DNA of 64,000 bases, from assembly GCA_964030785.1 (NCBI GenBank), contig OZ034975.1, forward strand, positions 46,030,569-46,094,568. The letters are read 5' to 3'. A program made the position numbers and the translations under genes. Source of the stretch: Siderastrea siderea (lineage: Eukaryota; Cnidaria; Anthozoa; Scleractinia; Rhizangiidae). Under the pieces are notes generated by a model that saw only the letters and a list, made by a program, of their open reading frames with translations, searched no databases and had not been told where the DNA came from. This document shows positions 55,153-64,000 of this stretch, in pieces (the first letter of the stretch is position 1; every line of letters begins with the position of its first letter).

Positions 55153-56061
55153 ATGGACGAGGTCTACATGATTCCCCATAAAGACTTGGAACAACTCATT
55201 CAATATTACAAAGGAGAACTCACCGAAAATGCCTTGTTGAACAAAGCCGCAACGCTCGCCGCCAAAAAACATGTCTTGTTAGCCAATCCCCAATTACCCC
55301 CAGCCTTGGTCAATGCTCAAACCAAACCGTTGAGTCAAGAATTAATCAAGTTAACCAAACGCATTCGTCAATTTCCTGGTGGGGTGGGGGTTGGAGCGCT
55401 GGGTGGTCCACCAGGTGAAGAAGGCGAGGAAGAAACCGGGGATTTGGTGACGGGACCCGTGGAACAATGGTTGAAGCGCATGATAAGAGGCAGCCCGTCG
55501 ACTCCCAAACCTCCCATTACCCCTACAACCAAGAAAGGCAAAGGAGCAGCCACTACCAGTAAGATTCCCATTGTCAAGAAAGGGAGCCCATCCACCAGTC
55601 GAGAGGATCTACAATCGCGTTTAGAAGCCGTGCGAGAACGTCGCAAGACTTGGGAAAAGCATTTAGCCGAAAGTGGTCTCGCGAAAGGCAAAGGCAAAGG
55701 CAAAGCACCCGCCCGAGAAGTGGAACGATTGAAACCTTTACCCGGTTGGGAAGATTGGGCCAAAGGCAAAAATTACGACGTCGATTGGATTACGACGACA
55801 GTGACTAAAAAAGATGACCATCAAGAGAAAACGGACCTCCCAGAGGAGACAGGGCATCAAAAGGCAACGCACCCAACGAGGCCAGGGCATGAAACGGAAA
55901 CGCACCCAACCAGGAGGGGCCTTGGATGTCCAAAAAAGGATCGCGAAAACCGGCAAAGAATTTCATTGGCCTGGGTATCAATACATGGGCCCTGGCACCC
56001 ATTTGGCCAAACGTCTGAAACGTGGGGATCCAGGGATCAATCGCTTGGACCAGATTGCTAA
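55153..56061 (+). CDS. Polinton minor virion protein with long K/P/T-rich tail
   Basis: About 302 residues from the ATG at 55153 (MDEVYMIPHKDLEQLIQYYK). A helical N-terminal domain (to about residue 75, RIRQFP) of a type common in Polintons is followed by a GGVGVGALGGPPG linker, a charged helix (RLEAVRERRKTWEKHLAESG) and lysine-rich repeats (KGKGKGKAP). After about residue 225 the frame overlaps the PLA2-like gene and turns into low-complexity sequence. The true end is uncertain, or the overlap is used in both frames. Role unknown. Confidence 0.5.
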   Translation: MDEVYMIPHKDLEQLIQYYKGELTENALLNKAATLAAKKHVLLANPQLPPALVNAQTKPLSQELIKLTKRIRQFPGGVGVGALGGPPGEEGEEETGDLVTGPVEQWLKRMIRGSPSTPKPPITPTTKKGKGAATTSKIPIVKKGSPSTSREDLQSRLEAVRERRKTWEKHLAESGLAKGKGKGKAPAREVERLKPLPGWEDWAKGKNYDVDWITTTVTKKDDHQEKTDLPEETGHQKATHPTRPGHETETHPTRRGLGCPKKDRENRQRISLAWVSIHGPWHPFGQTSETWGSRDQSLGPDC

Positions 56062-56221
56062 ACAACACGACATTGATTACAGCCGTGCCAAGAATTTGCA
56101 AGAGAAATGGAAAGCCGATACCAAGATGATCCAAGCCATTGATCGATTACCCGGCAAGAAAACCAAGACGGAACGGGTGGTCAAGAAAATCATGCAAACC
56201 AAGAAACGTTTAAAATTGTAA
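55814..56221 (+). CDS. Phospholipase A2-like protein (Pol-C)
   Basis: 135 residues. A basic N-terminus with three QRG/KR repeats and QPGGALDV is followed by FHWPGYQYMGPGTHLAKRLK (calcium-loop-like YxGPG), LDQIAKQHDIDYSRA with the catalytic HD pair and a helical end. It fits the parvovirus VP1-type PLA2 layout. Far diverged from the Pol-B PLA2 and without its long N-terminus. The start lies inside the preceding gene. Likely role: membrane breach during entry (family inference). Confidence 0.7.
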   Translation: MTIKRKRTSQRRQGIKRQRTQRGQGMKRKRTQPGGALDVQKRIAKTGKEFHWPGYQYMGPGTHLAKRLKRGDPGINRLDQIAKQHDIDYSRAKNLQEKWKADTKMIQAIDRLPGKKTKTERVVKKIMQTKKRLKL

Positions 56222-56439
56222 AATTTAATGACATGTTGAGTAAAAATAAACAATGAAAAATGTCTCATTGGTTCGTTGTACTGTCTCAAACAAAGATGTA
56301 GTATCGACCACATTTGGAGACAGACATAACCCATTGTGGTGTAGACAAAATGATCCTGATAAAATAAAAACAATGTCACTTGTCTCATTTGATTCACGAG
56401 TTGTCAAGTTCAATGTTCTGTCAAATACTGAGACGAGGG
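56222..56439. other. Spacer between convergent genes
   Basis: An AAATAAA polyadenylation-type signal at about 56246 serves the plus-strand genes. A second AATAAA at about 56362 lies further on. No coding sequence seen. Confidence 0.45.
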
Positions 56440-57555
56440 TTAAGACACTAAATCAGACATCAAATCAATGCCCTCGTCGCATGACATGTCATGAACGAGG
56501 TCTTCAGGGGGCAGCAATGCCTCCACATCAAAGTCCTCGACATCGTTCATGACCTGCTGCCAATCATCGGGTGACATGTCTTTCAATAAATCCTGGAAAC
56601 ACGAAAGGTTCTCCCAGTCAGGGGGTTCCGCGACTTGCATGGTCCCCGAATCCAAATCAAGCAGAGTATGAGAGTCATTCTCCGTGGGCAGTACGTTAGT
56701 ATCCACAGATTCCAGCGAGTCACAAAAGGCTTTCACATACGCCGTCACAGGAATGGATTTCAAACAATCCGTCAGGGGGATGGTTAGTGTCAAAGGTCCT
56801 AAGGCCTCCAATTTCTCTCGAGTTCTCTTTTTCTCCACCAGGCGGGCTCGACGACACCTCTCTTTCTCCCTCAACAGCTCTCGATGGGTCTCCCGATATT
56901 GTTGCTCATACGCCAAACGCTGTTCCCGATGGTTTTCCCGGTAGCGCTTTTGCCTCTCCGTCACCTGGGCTCGATGTTTTTCCCGGTAGCGCTTCTCGTA
57001 CTCCAGCAAGCGGTCTCGATTCCTTTCCCGGTAACGCTTGTGGGCCTCCGCCACGCGCTCTGGATACCTTGCCCTGTAGCGCTTGCAGGCCGCCGCCACC
57101 TGTTTACGACGTTTTTCCCGGTAACACTGCTTGGACAGCGCGATGAACTCTCAATTGTTTTCTCGGTACTTTTTTCCGCTGTCTGGGTTTTTGGCCCGGT
57201 ACCGTTTACATTTGGCCCTCATTCGGAGTACCTTGCTCTGACGTTTCGCCAGAAACCGTTGTTGAGTGGCGGCTACTCGGTCGGGATGCCTGGCCCGGTA
57301 CCTCGCTTGAGCGGTCAGTTGCTGCAGTTGTTTACTCTCAAGGTTGGGCAGTTCGTAGTCCTCGTCGTCGTCGTGGGGGTCAACGTCGTCGTCGTCGGGG
57401 TCGTCGTGGGGGTCGTCGTCGTCGTCGTCGTCGTGGGGGTCATAGTCATCGTCGTCGGGGTCGTCGTGGGGTTCATAGTCGTCGTTGTTTTGTTGGTAGT
57501 TCACTGGGGGTCTGCGACGGTGGCTGCGACGGTGGCCCTCGTTTCCGGCAGACAT
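56440..57555 (-). pseudogene. KRYR-repeat protein interrupted by a stop
   Basis: From the ATG at 57553-57555: a histidine/arginine start, an acidic tract (DDDDYDPHDD) from GTC-type repeats, then units of about 14 residues built on a KRYRAKNP/KRYRERN core, then an acidic leucine-rich C-terminus (LDLDSGTMQ, MSPDDWQQVMNDVEDFDVEA). A TGA at 57151-57153 splits the frame inside the repeats; sequence on both sides is continuous in frame and repeat phase. A basic repeat DNA-binding part plus an acidic tail would suit a transcription activator (inference). Confidence 0.6.
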
Positions 57556-57883
57556 GGGGCGATGGTGGCGGTGCTGGGGGAGGTGTGGCTGGCCGTTTAA
57601 ACTGGTACCGCCAGTAGTCACAACAATAGTCGAGACCCTCGATGAACCAATCGCAGGTCAATTGGGGGTAGCAATATTGATGAAAAGGAACCGCCTGTTC
57701 TGCTCGTCTTCTCTGGGCCTCTACTTTTTCGGGTTCCAGTTCCTTTAACCTTTTTGCAAACTCACGAATGCTTTCGTCCTCCAACAGCAACTCCCTCTTG
57801 ACTTTCCCCAAGATCTCTTCCACTTCTACATCTACTTCAAATTCTTCAAATGCTTCCAGCAGCTTCTCATGACCAGAGTCCAT
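57473..57883 (-). CDS. Unrecognised early-position protein, 136 residues
   Basis: From the ATG at 57881-57883: an acidic helical start (LLEAFEEFEVDVEVEEILGK), a charged helix (IREFAKRLKELEPEKVEAQR), an aromatic/cysteine segment (QYCYPQLTCDWFIEGLDYCC) and a proline-rich end. No family recognised. TATAAAA at about 57914-57920 on this strand is its promoter, divergent from PolB. It overlaps the KRYR-repeat gene by 83 bp. The position next to PolB suggests an early regulator. Confidence 0.5.
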   Translation of the reverse strand: MDSGHEKLLEAFEEFEVDVEVEEILGKVKRELLLEDESIREFAKRLKELEPEKVEAQRRRAEQAVPFHQYCYPQLTCDWFIEGLDYCCDYWRYQFKRPATPPPAPPPSPHVCRKRGPPSQPPSQTPSELPTKQRRL

Positions 57884-58073
57884 TTTGAGATGACTCACCT
57901 CGAGGGTCGATCTGTTTTATAGTCTCTCATTCGTTCCCGTGATGCACCATGGACCCTAACTAGAGAGGGGGGAGGGGGGTCCCCCCACCCTCGTTGCCCC
58001 ACAATACTTTGCGAGGAATGACTTTAATCCCTATAAAAACCGAGCACCGGCCACCACCAAGTTTCATCTGATC
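57884..58073. promoter_or_regulatory. Divergent PolB/early promoter with G-rich palindrome
   Basis: TATAAAA (minus, about 57914-57920) and TATAAAAAC (plus, 58032-58040) surround TGATGCACCATGGACCCTAA and GGGGAGGGGGGTCCCCCC (about 57940-57990), the third copy of the module at 7645 and 42759. Confidence 0.6.
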
Positions 58074-61000
58074 ATGTCCTCTCGCCAAGAGGAGGAAGCG
58101 GGGCCCAGTGGCCTCGGCCGCCAAGAGACCTTACAATTGTTAGGCCTGGAGATGTCCGATTCAGAGCCAGAAGAAGAGACGACAGCAAATTCCCCTGATG
58201 AGATGGTGGACAGTGATGACATTTGTGAAGAGGCGTTGGATCGCTTCGAACGGCAACGTGCGTTTCAAACCCATCTCCTTCAACAAACTGGTGGAGGTTT
58301 GGATGCCAATACGGAGGGTGTCTTCGAGTTTGAACTCCAACCCTATGTCGATCGTTTGAGCAACCGTCTGGGAGTGCGTGAACGTCATTTCAATACCCAG
58401 TTACGCCAAAGGGGCAACTTTATTCCAGGTCAAAACATTACTCAAGCTCTCCAAGAGGGGTTACGTCGCGCCGTGAATCAAGTGTTGACCACCACAACGC
58501 CTGCCCTCCACGATCAAGATCGTCTCTACTTCACCCTCGCCTCCAATCGCCTGCACAATAATTTTCAGGGCTGGGGATTACGAGCAGGAGAATGGCGCCA
58601 AGGCGGGGACCGTGTGGAGGCTTTGTTCCACCGTTTAGCACAAGCCTTGAATAGCAACGAACAATTTGAAATGGACGACTCCTTTCAAGTCTCCATTACT
58701 CAAGTCCATCATGCCCCTCAGGGAACTGGCAAACCACGCCAGATCAAACCCGGCCATCAGCCTCTCCGAAATTTAATAGGCAAGAAACGTTCCATTATCC
58801 AGATCCGCAATGACGACGATCTCTGTTGTGCCAGAGCCCTCGTCACCGCCAAAGCCAAAGTGGACCAACACCCAAAATGGAACAGCATTCGCCAAGGAAC
58901 TAAACTGCAAAAAGAAATGGCTCTCTTGCTCCATCACGAGGCCAACGTGCCCTTCGGCCCTTGTGGCTATGATGCCTTGACCCAATTCAGTACCGCTCCT
59001 TCCCTGGCCGGTTACCAGATCCTGTTGGTGGATGCCGACCGTTCTTTTCACATCACGACCTTTGGTCCCCTTCAAGACAAACAATTAATCCTGTTGCACG
59101 AGAAAGGCCATTATGATGTCATAACTCGTTTACCAGGCTTTTTCGGGTCCAGTTACGTCTGTGCCCACTGTTGGAAACCCTATAACACCGAGGGACGACA
59201 TCGATGCACCAAACAAAAAGGTCATTGCAGGGCCTGTTGCCAAAAAGAGTGCCCTGATTTTCTTCATGCTTACCCTCGAGGCCAGAAAGCCACTCAACGT
59301 TGCCAACAATGTCATCGGGACTTTTTTGGAGACACCTGTTTCCAAGCACATCTCGTCAAGGACCACGCCGGCAAACCCGTGACCAACCTACAGTCCTCCG
59401 TCTGCTTTCGTCGCCGTCGCTGTTCAACCTGTGGCAAGCAGGAAGTAGGATTAGACAAGATTGAAAAACATCAATGTGGGTATATTGATTGTCCCTGCTG
59501 TCATGAGTACGTGGACGGTGAAACTCATCGATGTTTTGTACAAATAGCCACTCAAGACAAGAAGAAAAGAAAGAGGAAACAGCAACGAGGTCCCCGCGCT
59601 AAACGTAGGGCGGGTGTGGATGCCACACCAGAGGAGGAGGAGGAGGAAGACGACCTGCCACCCCTTCATGTCTTCTTTGATATTGAAGCCATGCAACCCC
59701 AGGAAAAACACATCGCTAATCTCGTCGTGGCCGAAACCGAAGACGACAACCAACCCATGTGTTTCCCTGGCAACCATTGCGTCCGAGATTTCCTGGAATG
59801 GTTGGATACCTTGACACTCAACGATACCCGCCAAGTCAATGTCCTTGCCCATAACTTCCAAGGGTACGATGGCTACTTTATCATCCATCAATACTATGGT
59901 GACAACCGATTGGTCGAGCAGCTCCGGAACGGGTGTAAACTCTTGCAAGTCCAACACGATCGTATCCGATTCATCGATTCACTCAGTTTCTTCCAGATGC
60001 CTCTATCAGCGTTTCCCAAAACCTTTGGATTGACAGAACTCTGTAAAGGGTACTTCCCCCACAAGTTCAATCATCCAGACCATCAAAACTACGTAGGACC
60101 CATCCCGGCCCTCGATTACTACATGCCTGAAACCATGTCTCCCGAAGGCAAGCAAGCCTTAGAAACCTGGCATCAACAGCAACGCGATAAACTCTTTGAC
60201 TTCAAGAAAGAACTGGTGGACTACTGTAAATCCGATGTACGTCTCTTGAAAGAAGGATGCTTGACATTCAAACGGTTGTTTGAAACCCTAACGGGCTTCA
60301 ATCCCTTCCAACACATCACGATTGCATCTGCCTGTAACCGAGATTTACGCATGAATCGCATGATCCCCAACAGTATTGCCAGTGAACCCGTTCGTGGTTG
60401 GAAGAACAATATCAACTATTCCAAGGTGGCCCTGGAATGGTTAACCTGGTGTGCCCAACAACAACAGACCATTCAACATGCCCGCAATGCCGGCGAGTAT
60501 CGCATCCCTGGCACTGACTTCCATGTCGACGGTTTCGATGCCACTACCAATACTATCTACGAATTTCACGGGTGTTTCTGGCATGGTTGTCCTCGCTGTT
60601 ACCCCATTCGTCACGAAACCCATCTACGTCACTATGAACGAACCATGCAAGATGTCTACGAGACCACCCAGCAAAGAACCCAACAACTTAGAGAGCGAGG
60701 GTTCACTGTCGTGGAAATGTGGGAATGTGATTGGTCCCGTCTCAAAGACACCTCCTTGGACATCCGAACGTACCTGGGAACCCTTGACTTGACAGAACCT
60801 CTTAACCCCCGTGACGCCTTCTGCGGGGGTCGTACCAATGCTGTCAAACTGTACCATCATGTCACCCCCACTCAAAAAGATCCATTACATCGATGTGACC
60901 TCCTTGTACCCATGGGTCAACAAGACGTGTGTCTACCCCAAAGGACATCCTCGTTTCATCTTCAATCCGGGTCACACCGACATCAGTTTCTACTTTGGCC

Positions 61001-62178
61001 TCGTCCAATGCCAAATTCTACCGCCACGTCACCTCTACCATCCTGTCCTCCCCTACCGTCATGACTCCAAACTCCTTTTTCCCCTCTGTGCCGCCTGTGT
61101 GGAACAAGAGATGCCCAAAAGACCTTTAGAGAGATGTGCGGAATGTGTGCACACTGACCAGCAACGTGCCCTCACGGGGACATGGTGCAGCCCGGAATTG
61201 TCTAAAGCGGTGGACTTGGGGTACGAAATCCAGTACATCTATGAGGTCTGGCATTTTGACGAGACGTGTGAAGGACTCTTCAAAGACTACGTCAACACCT
61301 GGTTGAAAATCAAGCAAGAAGCCAGTGGGTGGCCCGCATGGTGTACCACTGAGGAAAAGAAGAAGGAGTACGTAGAATTATACTACCAAAAGGAGGGCAT
61401 CCAATTAGAGTACACCAAAATCGAGAAGAATCCTGGGCTACGTACGTTAGCCAAGATGATGCTCAATTCCATGTGGGGCAAGTTTGGACAACGTCTTAAC
61501 AAAACCCAAGTCCAAACGTTTGATGACCCTCAAGCCTTCCACCGTTTCCTAAATACAGGTACTGTGGAAGTAAAACATGTCTCTGTCATTAACGAGGACA
61601 TGGTGGAGGTGCATTACACCTACCAAGACGAAGACATCCCTGTCTCACCCAACCTCAACATCTTTGTGGCCTGTTTCACCACCTGTTGGGCCCGGCTCCG
61701 ACTTTATGCCGCCTTGGAGAGGCTGGGGGAAAGAGTCCTCAACTATGACACAGACTCCATTATCTTCTACACCAACGAAGGACAACTAGACCCAACCTTG
61801 GGCAATTACCTGGGCGACTTTACGAGTGAATTGGACAAGGAGGATTACATCGTGGAATTCGTATCGGGTGGTCCCAAGAATTACGGATACCAAACCCAGA
61901 ATGGTCACGTGGAGTGCAAGGTGCGGGGTTTCCGCCTCAACAGTGAGGGAAAAACCCAACTCAACTACCACATCATGCGTCAGAATGTCCTGGATGAAAT
62001 CCAGAAGCCACTTCTACGTCCACGCCAAACCCAGGTCATCAAAACGTACCAGATCGTGCGCGATCCCAAACACTACCAACTCTACACCTTCCCCGATTAC
62101 AAACGTTACCAGCTCGTCTATGACAAGAGAGTCGTGGATCCACACACCTTTCAAACCTACCCTTATGGATACCAGTGA
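58074..62178 (+). pseudogene. Type B DNA polymerase with one frameshift (Pol-C)
   Basis: The first frame (58074-61064) covers an acidic N-terminus, zinc-binding C-x2-C clusters (about 360-500), exonuclease motifs FFDIEAMQ (about 533), HNFQGYDGYF (about 591) and YCKSDVRLL (about 716), and a GTDFHVDGFDATTNTIYEFH nuclease-like insert. Polymerase motifs YIDVTSLYP, LNSMWGKFG and YDTDSIIFY lie in the second frame (to 62178). The switch is between about 60865 and 60885, at a C5 run followed by an A5 run; overall length implies one extra base. All catalytic residues are there but not in one frame. Confidence 0.85.
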
Positions 62179-62395
62179 GAAACGTGGCCCAAACAAGATC
62201 ATCGATTGTAAACAGTGTGATCGAGAACATTTGGCGCCACCACCACCACCCCCATTCTACAGTTCCTTTGCCATACCTTTAATGAGAAATCAAGCATATC
62301 AACGTCAACTACAACAATGGATCCGTGACAACAACCAATGGCGAAGAATAACTCGATGTCAAAAACAATGGTGGGGACCCTCTATTGAACATTAA
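62165..62395 (+). CDS. Small protein overlapping the PolB end
   Basis: 76 residues: CKQCDREHLAPPPPPPFYSS, then a QRQLQQWIRDNNQW helix and CQKQWW. The C-x2-C pair plus W/Q-rich end are unusual for chance sequence, but there is no homolog in the window. It starts 11 nt before the PolB stop. Confidence 0.4.
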   Translation: MDTSEKRGPNKIIDCKQCDREHLAPPPPPPFYSSFAIPLMRNQAYQRQLQQWIRDNNQWRRITRCQKQWWGPSIEH

Positions 62396-63271
62396 CGAAC
62401 CCTCGCATTCTTCCCCCCACACTTCCATCGCTTTCACCGTCATCTGTGGCTGTGACTTGCTTGCTTGCTTGCTGCCTTGGGAGCCAATTGGAGGTAGGAC
62501 TTGACACTGGATGAATCCAAACTACTCTGGGATGTCGGTGTGACCAGGAACTCATTAAATAGGAACACTCATCAAAAGGAACTAAAAGGAATACTCATCA
62601 AAAGGAACACTCATCAAAAGGAACTTTAAGGAATACTCATCAAACGTAATAGGATTACGTGAAATAGGAACTCAAGAAATGGAACTCATCAAACGTAATA
62701 GGATTACGTGAAATGGAATAGGAACACTCATATTATCAAAAGGAACTCAAAGGAATACTCATCATGGAATAGGAACACTCATATTAAAAAAAGGAACTAA
62801 TAGCAATGCCTCCATTTACTCCTCCTCCTCCGAGGGACTGATTGATCTTGTTTATCCAACCACGGGGTTAACATTAAACAAGGAACTAATAGGATACCTC
62901 CATTTACTTCTCTTCCATTGGTTCAATTATGTGTTCTTTCTCTTGAGCCATCAACTCCAAGGTAAGGACCCAAGGCCGGATCGGGTTGCCCCTGGATTGC
63001 ACTGCTTTGATGAAGGTCAGAGTCCATCTCACCTTCCTACCAACATAGACCTTGGATCCAAGACCATGGCAGCAACATGGGATTTCCACTATTTCATCCA
63101 ATACTCCTCGAAAAGCATATCGTCTCCTCCATTATTAAAGACGCTATGATTCTGCTTCCCCTTGTGACATGGAACTCTCATCATCTGCAGTCCATGGATT
63201 ATTTGATTTCTTCCACATTAAAATATTTTGTTTCCAACTTATAAATGCCTTTTCTTTGACTGAAGGACCAC
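62396..63271. repeat. Spacer with AAAGGAACACTCATCA repeats
   Basis: Irregular tandem copies of AAAAGGAA(C/T)ACTCATC and TAATAGGATTACGTGAAATA lie at about 62548-62810. A CTTG microsatellite at about 62458-62475 mirrors the CAAG run of Pol-A at 7930. The rest, to the TIR at 63272, shows no gene I can support. Confidence 0.6.
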
Positions 63272-63650
63272 CCCCGCTGCTCCAATTGGACTTTGGACTT
63301 TGAGCCCGCGTTTCTCAGCGGTTTTGCTTCCTCCTGAGCCCACGATCGATTTTTCCCACTAGTCAGCGGTTTCCCATTCGAAAACACGTCACTTCCGGTT
63401 GCATGAGCCCGCGATCCCTTTTTTCCCACTGGTCAGCGGTTTCCCATTCGAAAACACGTCACTTCCGGTTGCATGAGCCCACGATCCCTTTTTTCCCACT
63501 GGTCAGCGGTTTCCCATCCCACTTCCGGTCATGACGTCACTTCCGGTCACTTCCGGCTCCGGTGACGTCACTTCCGGTTGCATCAAAACGAGGCCACGCC
63601 CACAACATCAAAACGAGGCTCATCTTGCCATACGGGCCTACATTACTACT
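63272..63650 (-). repeat. Pol-C terminal inverted repeat, right
   Basis: About 379 bp, inverse of 40341-40623 with an extra 64-bp unit and an extra segment repeating CATCAAAACGAGG near 63585-63615. It contains GGTGACGTCACTTCCGG (CRE plus ETS-type) and several CACTTCCGG sites. The length difference shows the arms have changed independently since insertion. Confidence 0.9.
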
Positions 63651-63665
63651 CCTATTGTTTGTACT

Positions 63666-63947
63666 GGTTGACAGGTTAATGCTATAATTATCAGGAGTTT
63701 GAGAGCGTTTGTACTCGGCGCTGATAAAAAGCCCGAAACTAATTTTTAAACCTGATGTTAGAATGGTATTTCGTCTTTCAAGAATTCTGAATTTCAAGTG
63801 ATTTGGTGTTTTACCGGGGAGGAAAACTTTCTCTTGAAAAACTGTGCCAAATTGAGAATTCAAAGCAAGCGAATTTTAGTGATTTTCAGCAGCTCGCCAT
63901 GACCTTGAAAATTAATTCACAGATCTAAAACAGGACTCAATTACTTC
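63666..63947 (-). repeat. Dispersed host repeat, copy 2
   Basis: Inverse of 36016-36300. Pol-C inserted about ten bases from its end. The copies share the outer limits near ATTAAC...GTCAAC, which may mark the repeat's terminus. Confidence 0.7.
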
Positions 63948-64000
63948 CTACACACTTTAAAAGCAAACTTCCACGCTTAAAACGGGGGGTTTTCTATGGT

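Larger units (their letters stand above)
40341..63650 (+). mobile_element. Pol-C: complete Polinton/adintovirus-like element, 23,310 bp
   Basis: Ends AGTAGTAATGTAGGCCCGTA at 40341 and its inverse at 63650, flanked by CCTATT at 40335-40340 and 63651-63656. It carries about 28 gene positions, including all Polinton hallmarks. Several genes are broken (ORF116, penton-B, penton-C, capsid, KRYR-repeat protein, PolB), while integrase, protease, ATPase, SLOG and GRF remain open. It is the same family as Pol-A. Confidence 0.95.

Overview
The window is animal genomic DNA, probably from a cnidarian such as a coral or sea anemone. That host guess rests on the style of the intron-containing transposon genes and the Polinton density, and is inference only. 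It is packed with large virus-like DNA transposons of the Polinton/Maverick (adintovirus-like) class. I call them Pol-A, Pol-B and Pol-C. Pol-A and Pol-C are two diverged copies of one GC-richer family; Pol-B is a separate, AT-rich lineage. LAYOUT: 1-9184 is one end of Pol-A, cut by the window edge in the major capsid gene. 9185-28081 is a complete 18.9 kb Pol-B inserted into Pol-A, with a 6-bp target duplication ACCACC at 9179-9184 and 28082-28087. 28088 to about 28436 is the rest of Pol-A (its terminal repeat). 28437-40334 is host DNA holding a complete 2.9 kb Tc1/mariner-like transposon (30854-33772), a 5'-truncated LINE, foldback elements and dispersed repeats. 40341-63650 is a complete 23.3 kb Pol-C with a 6-bp target duplication CCTATT at 40335-40340 and 63651-63656. 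63657-64000 is host DNA carrying a second copy of a dispersed repeat also found at 36016-36300. GENES: each Polinton carries a replication and integration set (type B DNA polymerase, chromodomain integrase) and a virion set (double-jelly-roll capsid protein, penton-like proteins, A32/FtsK-like packaging ATPase, adenain-like protease, pX-like and other arginine-rich core peptides, PLA2-like protein). Pol-B adds a phage-style fibre, a VLTF-3-like zinc protein, a BRO-N/VRR-NUC fusion, a DUF5679-like zinc ribbon and a PPxY protein. The Pol-A/C family adds a SLOG-domain protein, a double GRF-zinc-finger protein, three penton-like paralogs, several unrecognised proteins and, in Pol-C only, a three-gene overlapping cluster with a RING-like protein. 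A two-TM protein is shared by Pol-B and Pol-C. STATE: Pol-B looks intact. Pol-C has at least six lesions (stops in ORF116, penton-B, penton-C and the KRYR-repeat gene; frameshifts in the capsid gene and PolB). The visible Pol-A genes are open, but its penton-A gene has been cut off from its TATA box by Pol-B. REGULATION: Pol-B uses a TCTAA motif 15-18 nt before late/structural starts and an ATATAGTA-type motif before early/replication genes. Pol-A/C use ordinary TATA boxes with CCAAT, CArG (SRF-type) and ETS/CRE-type elements. Pol-C also holds a tRNA-like unit with intact A and B boxes but no anticodon arm.
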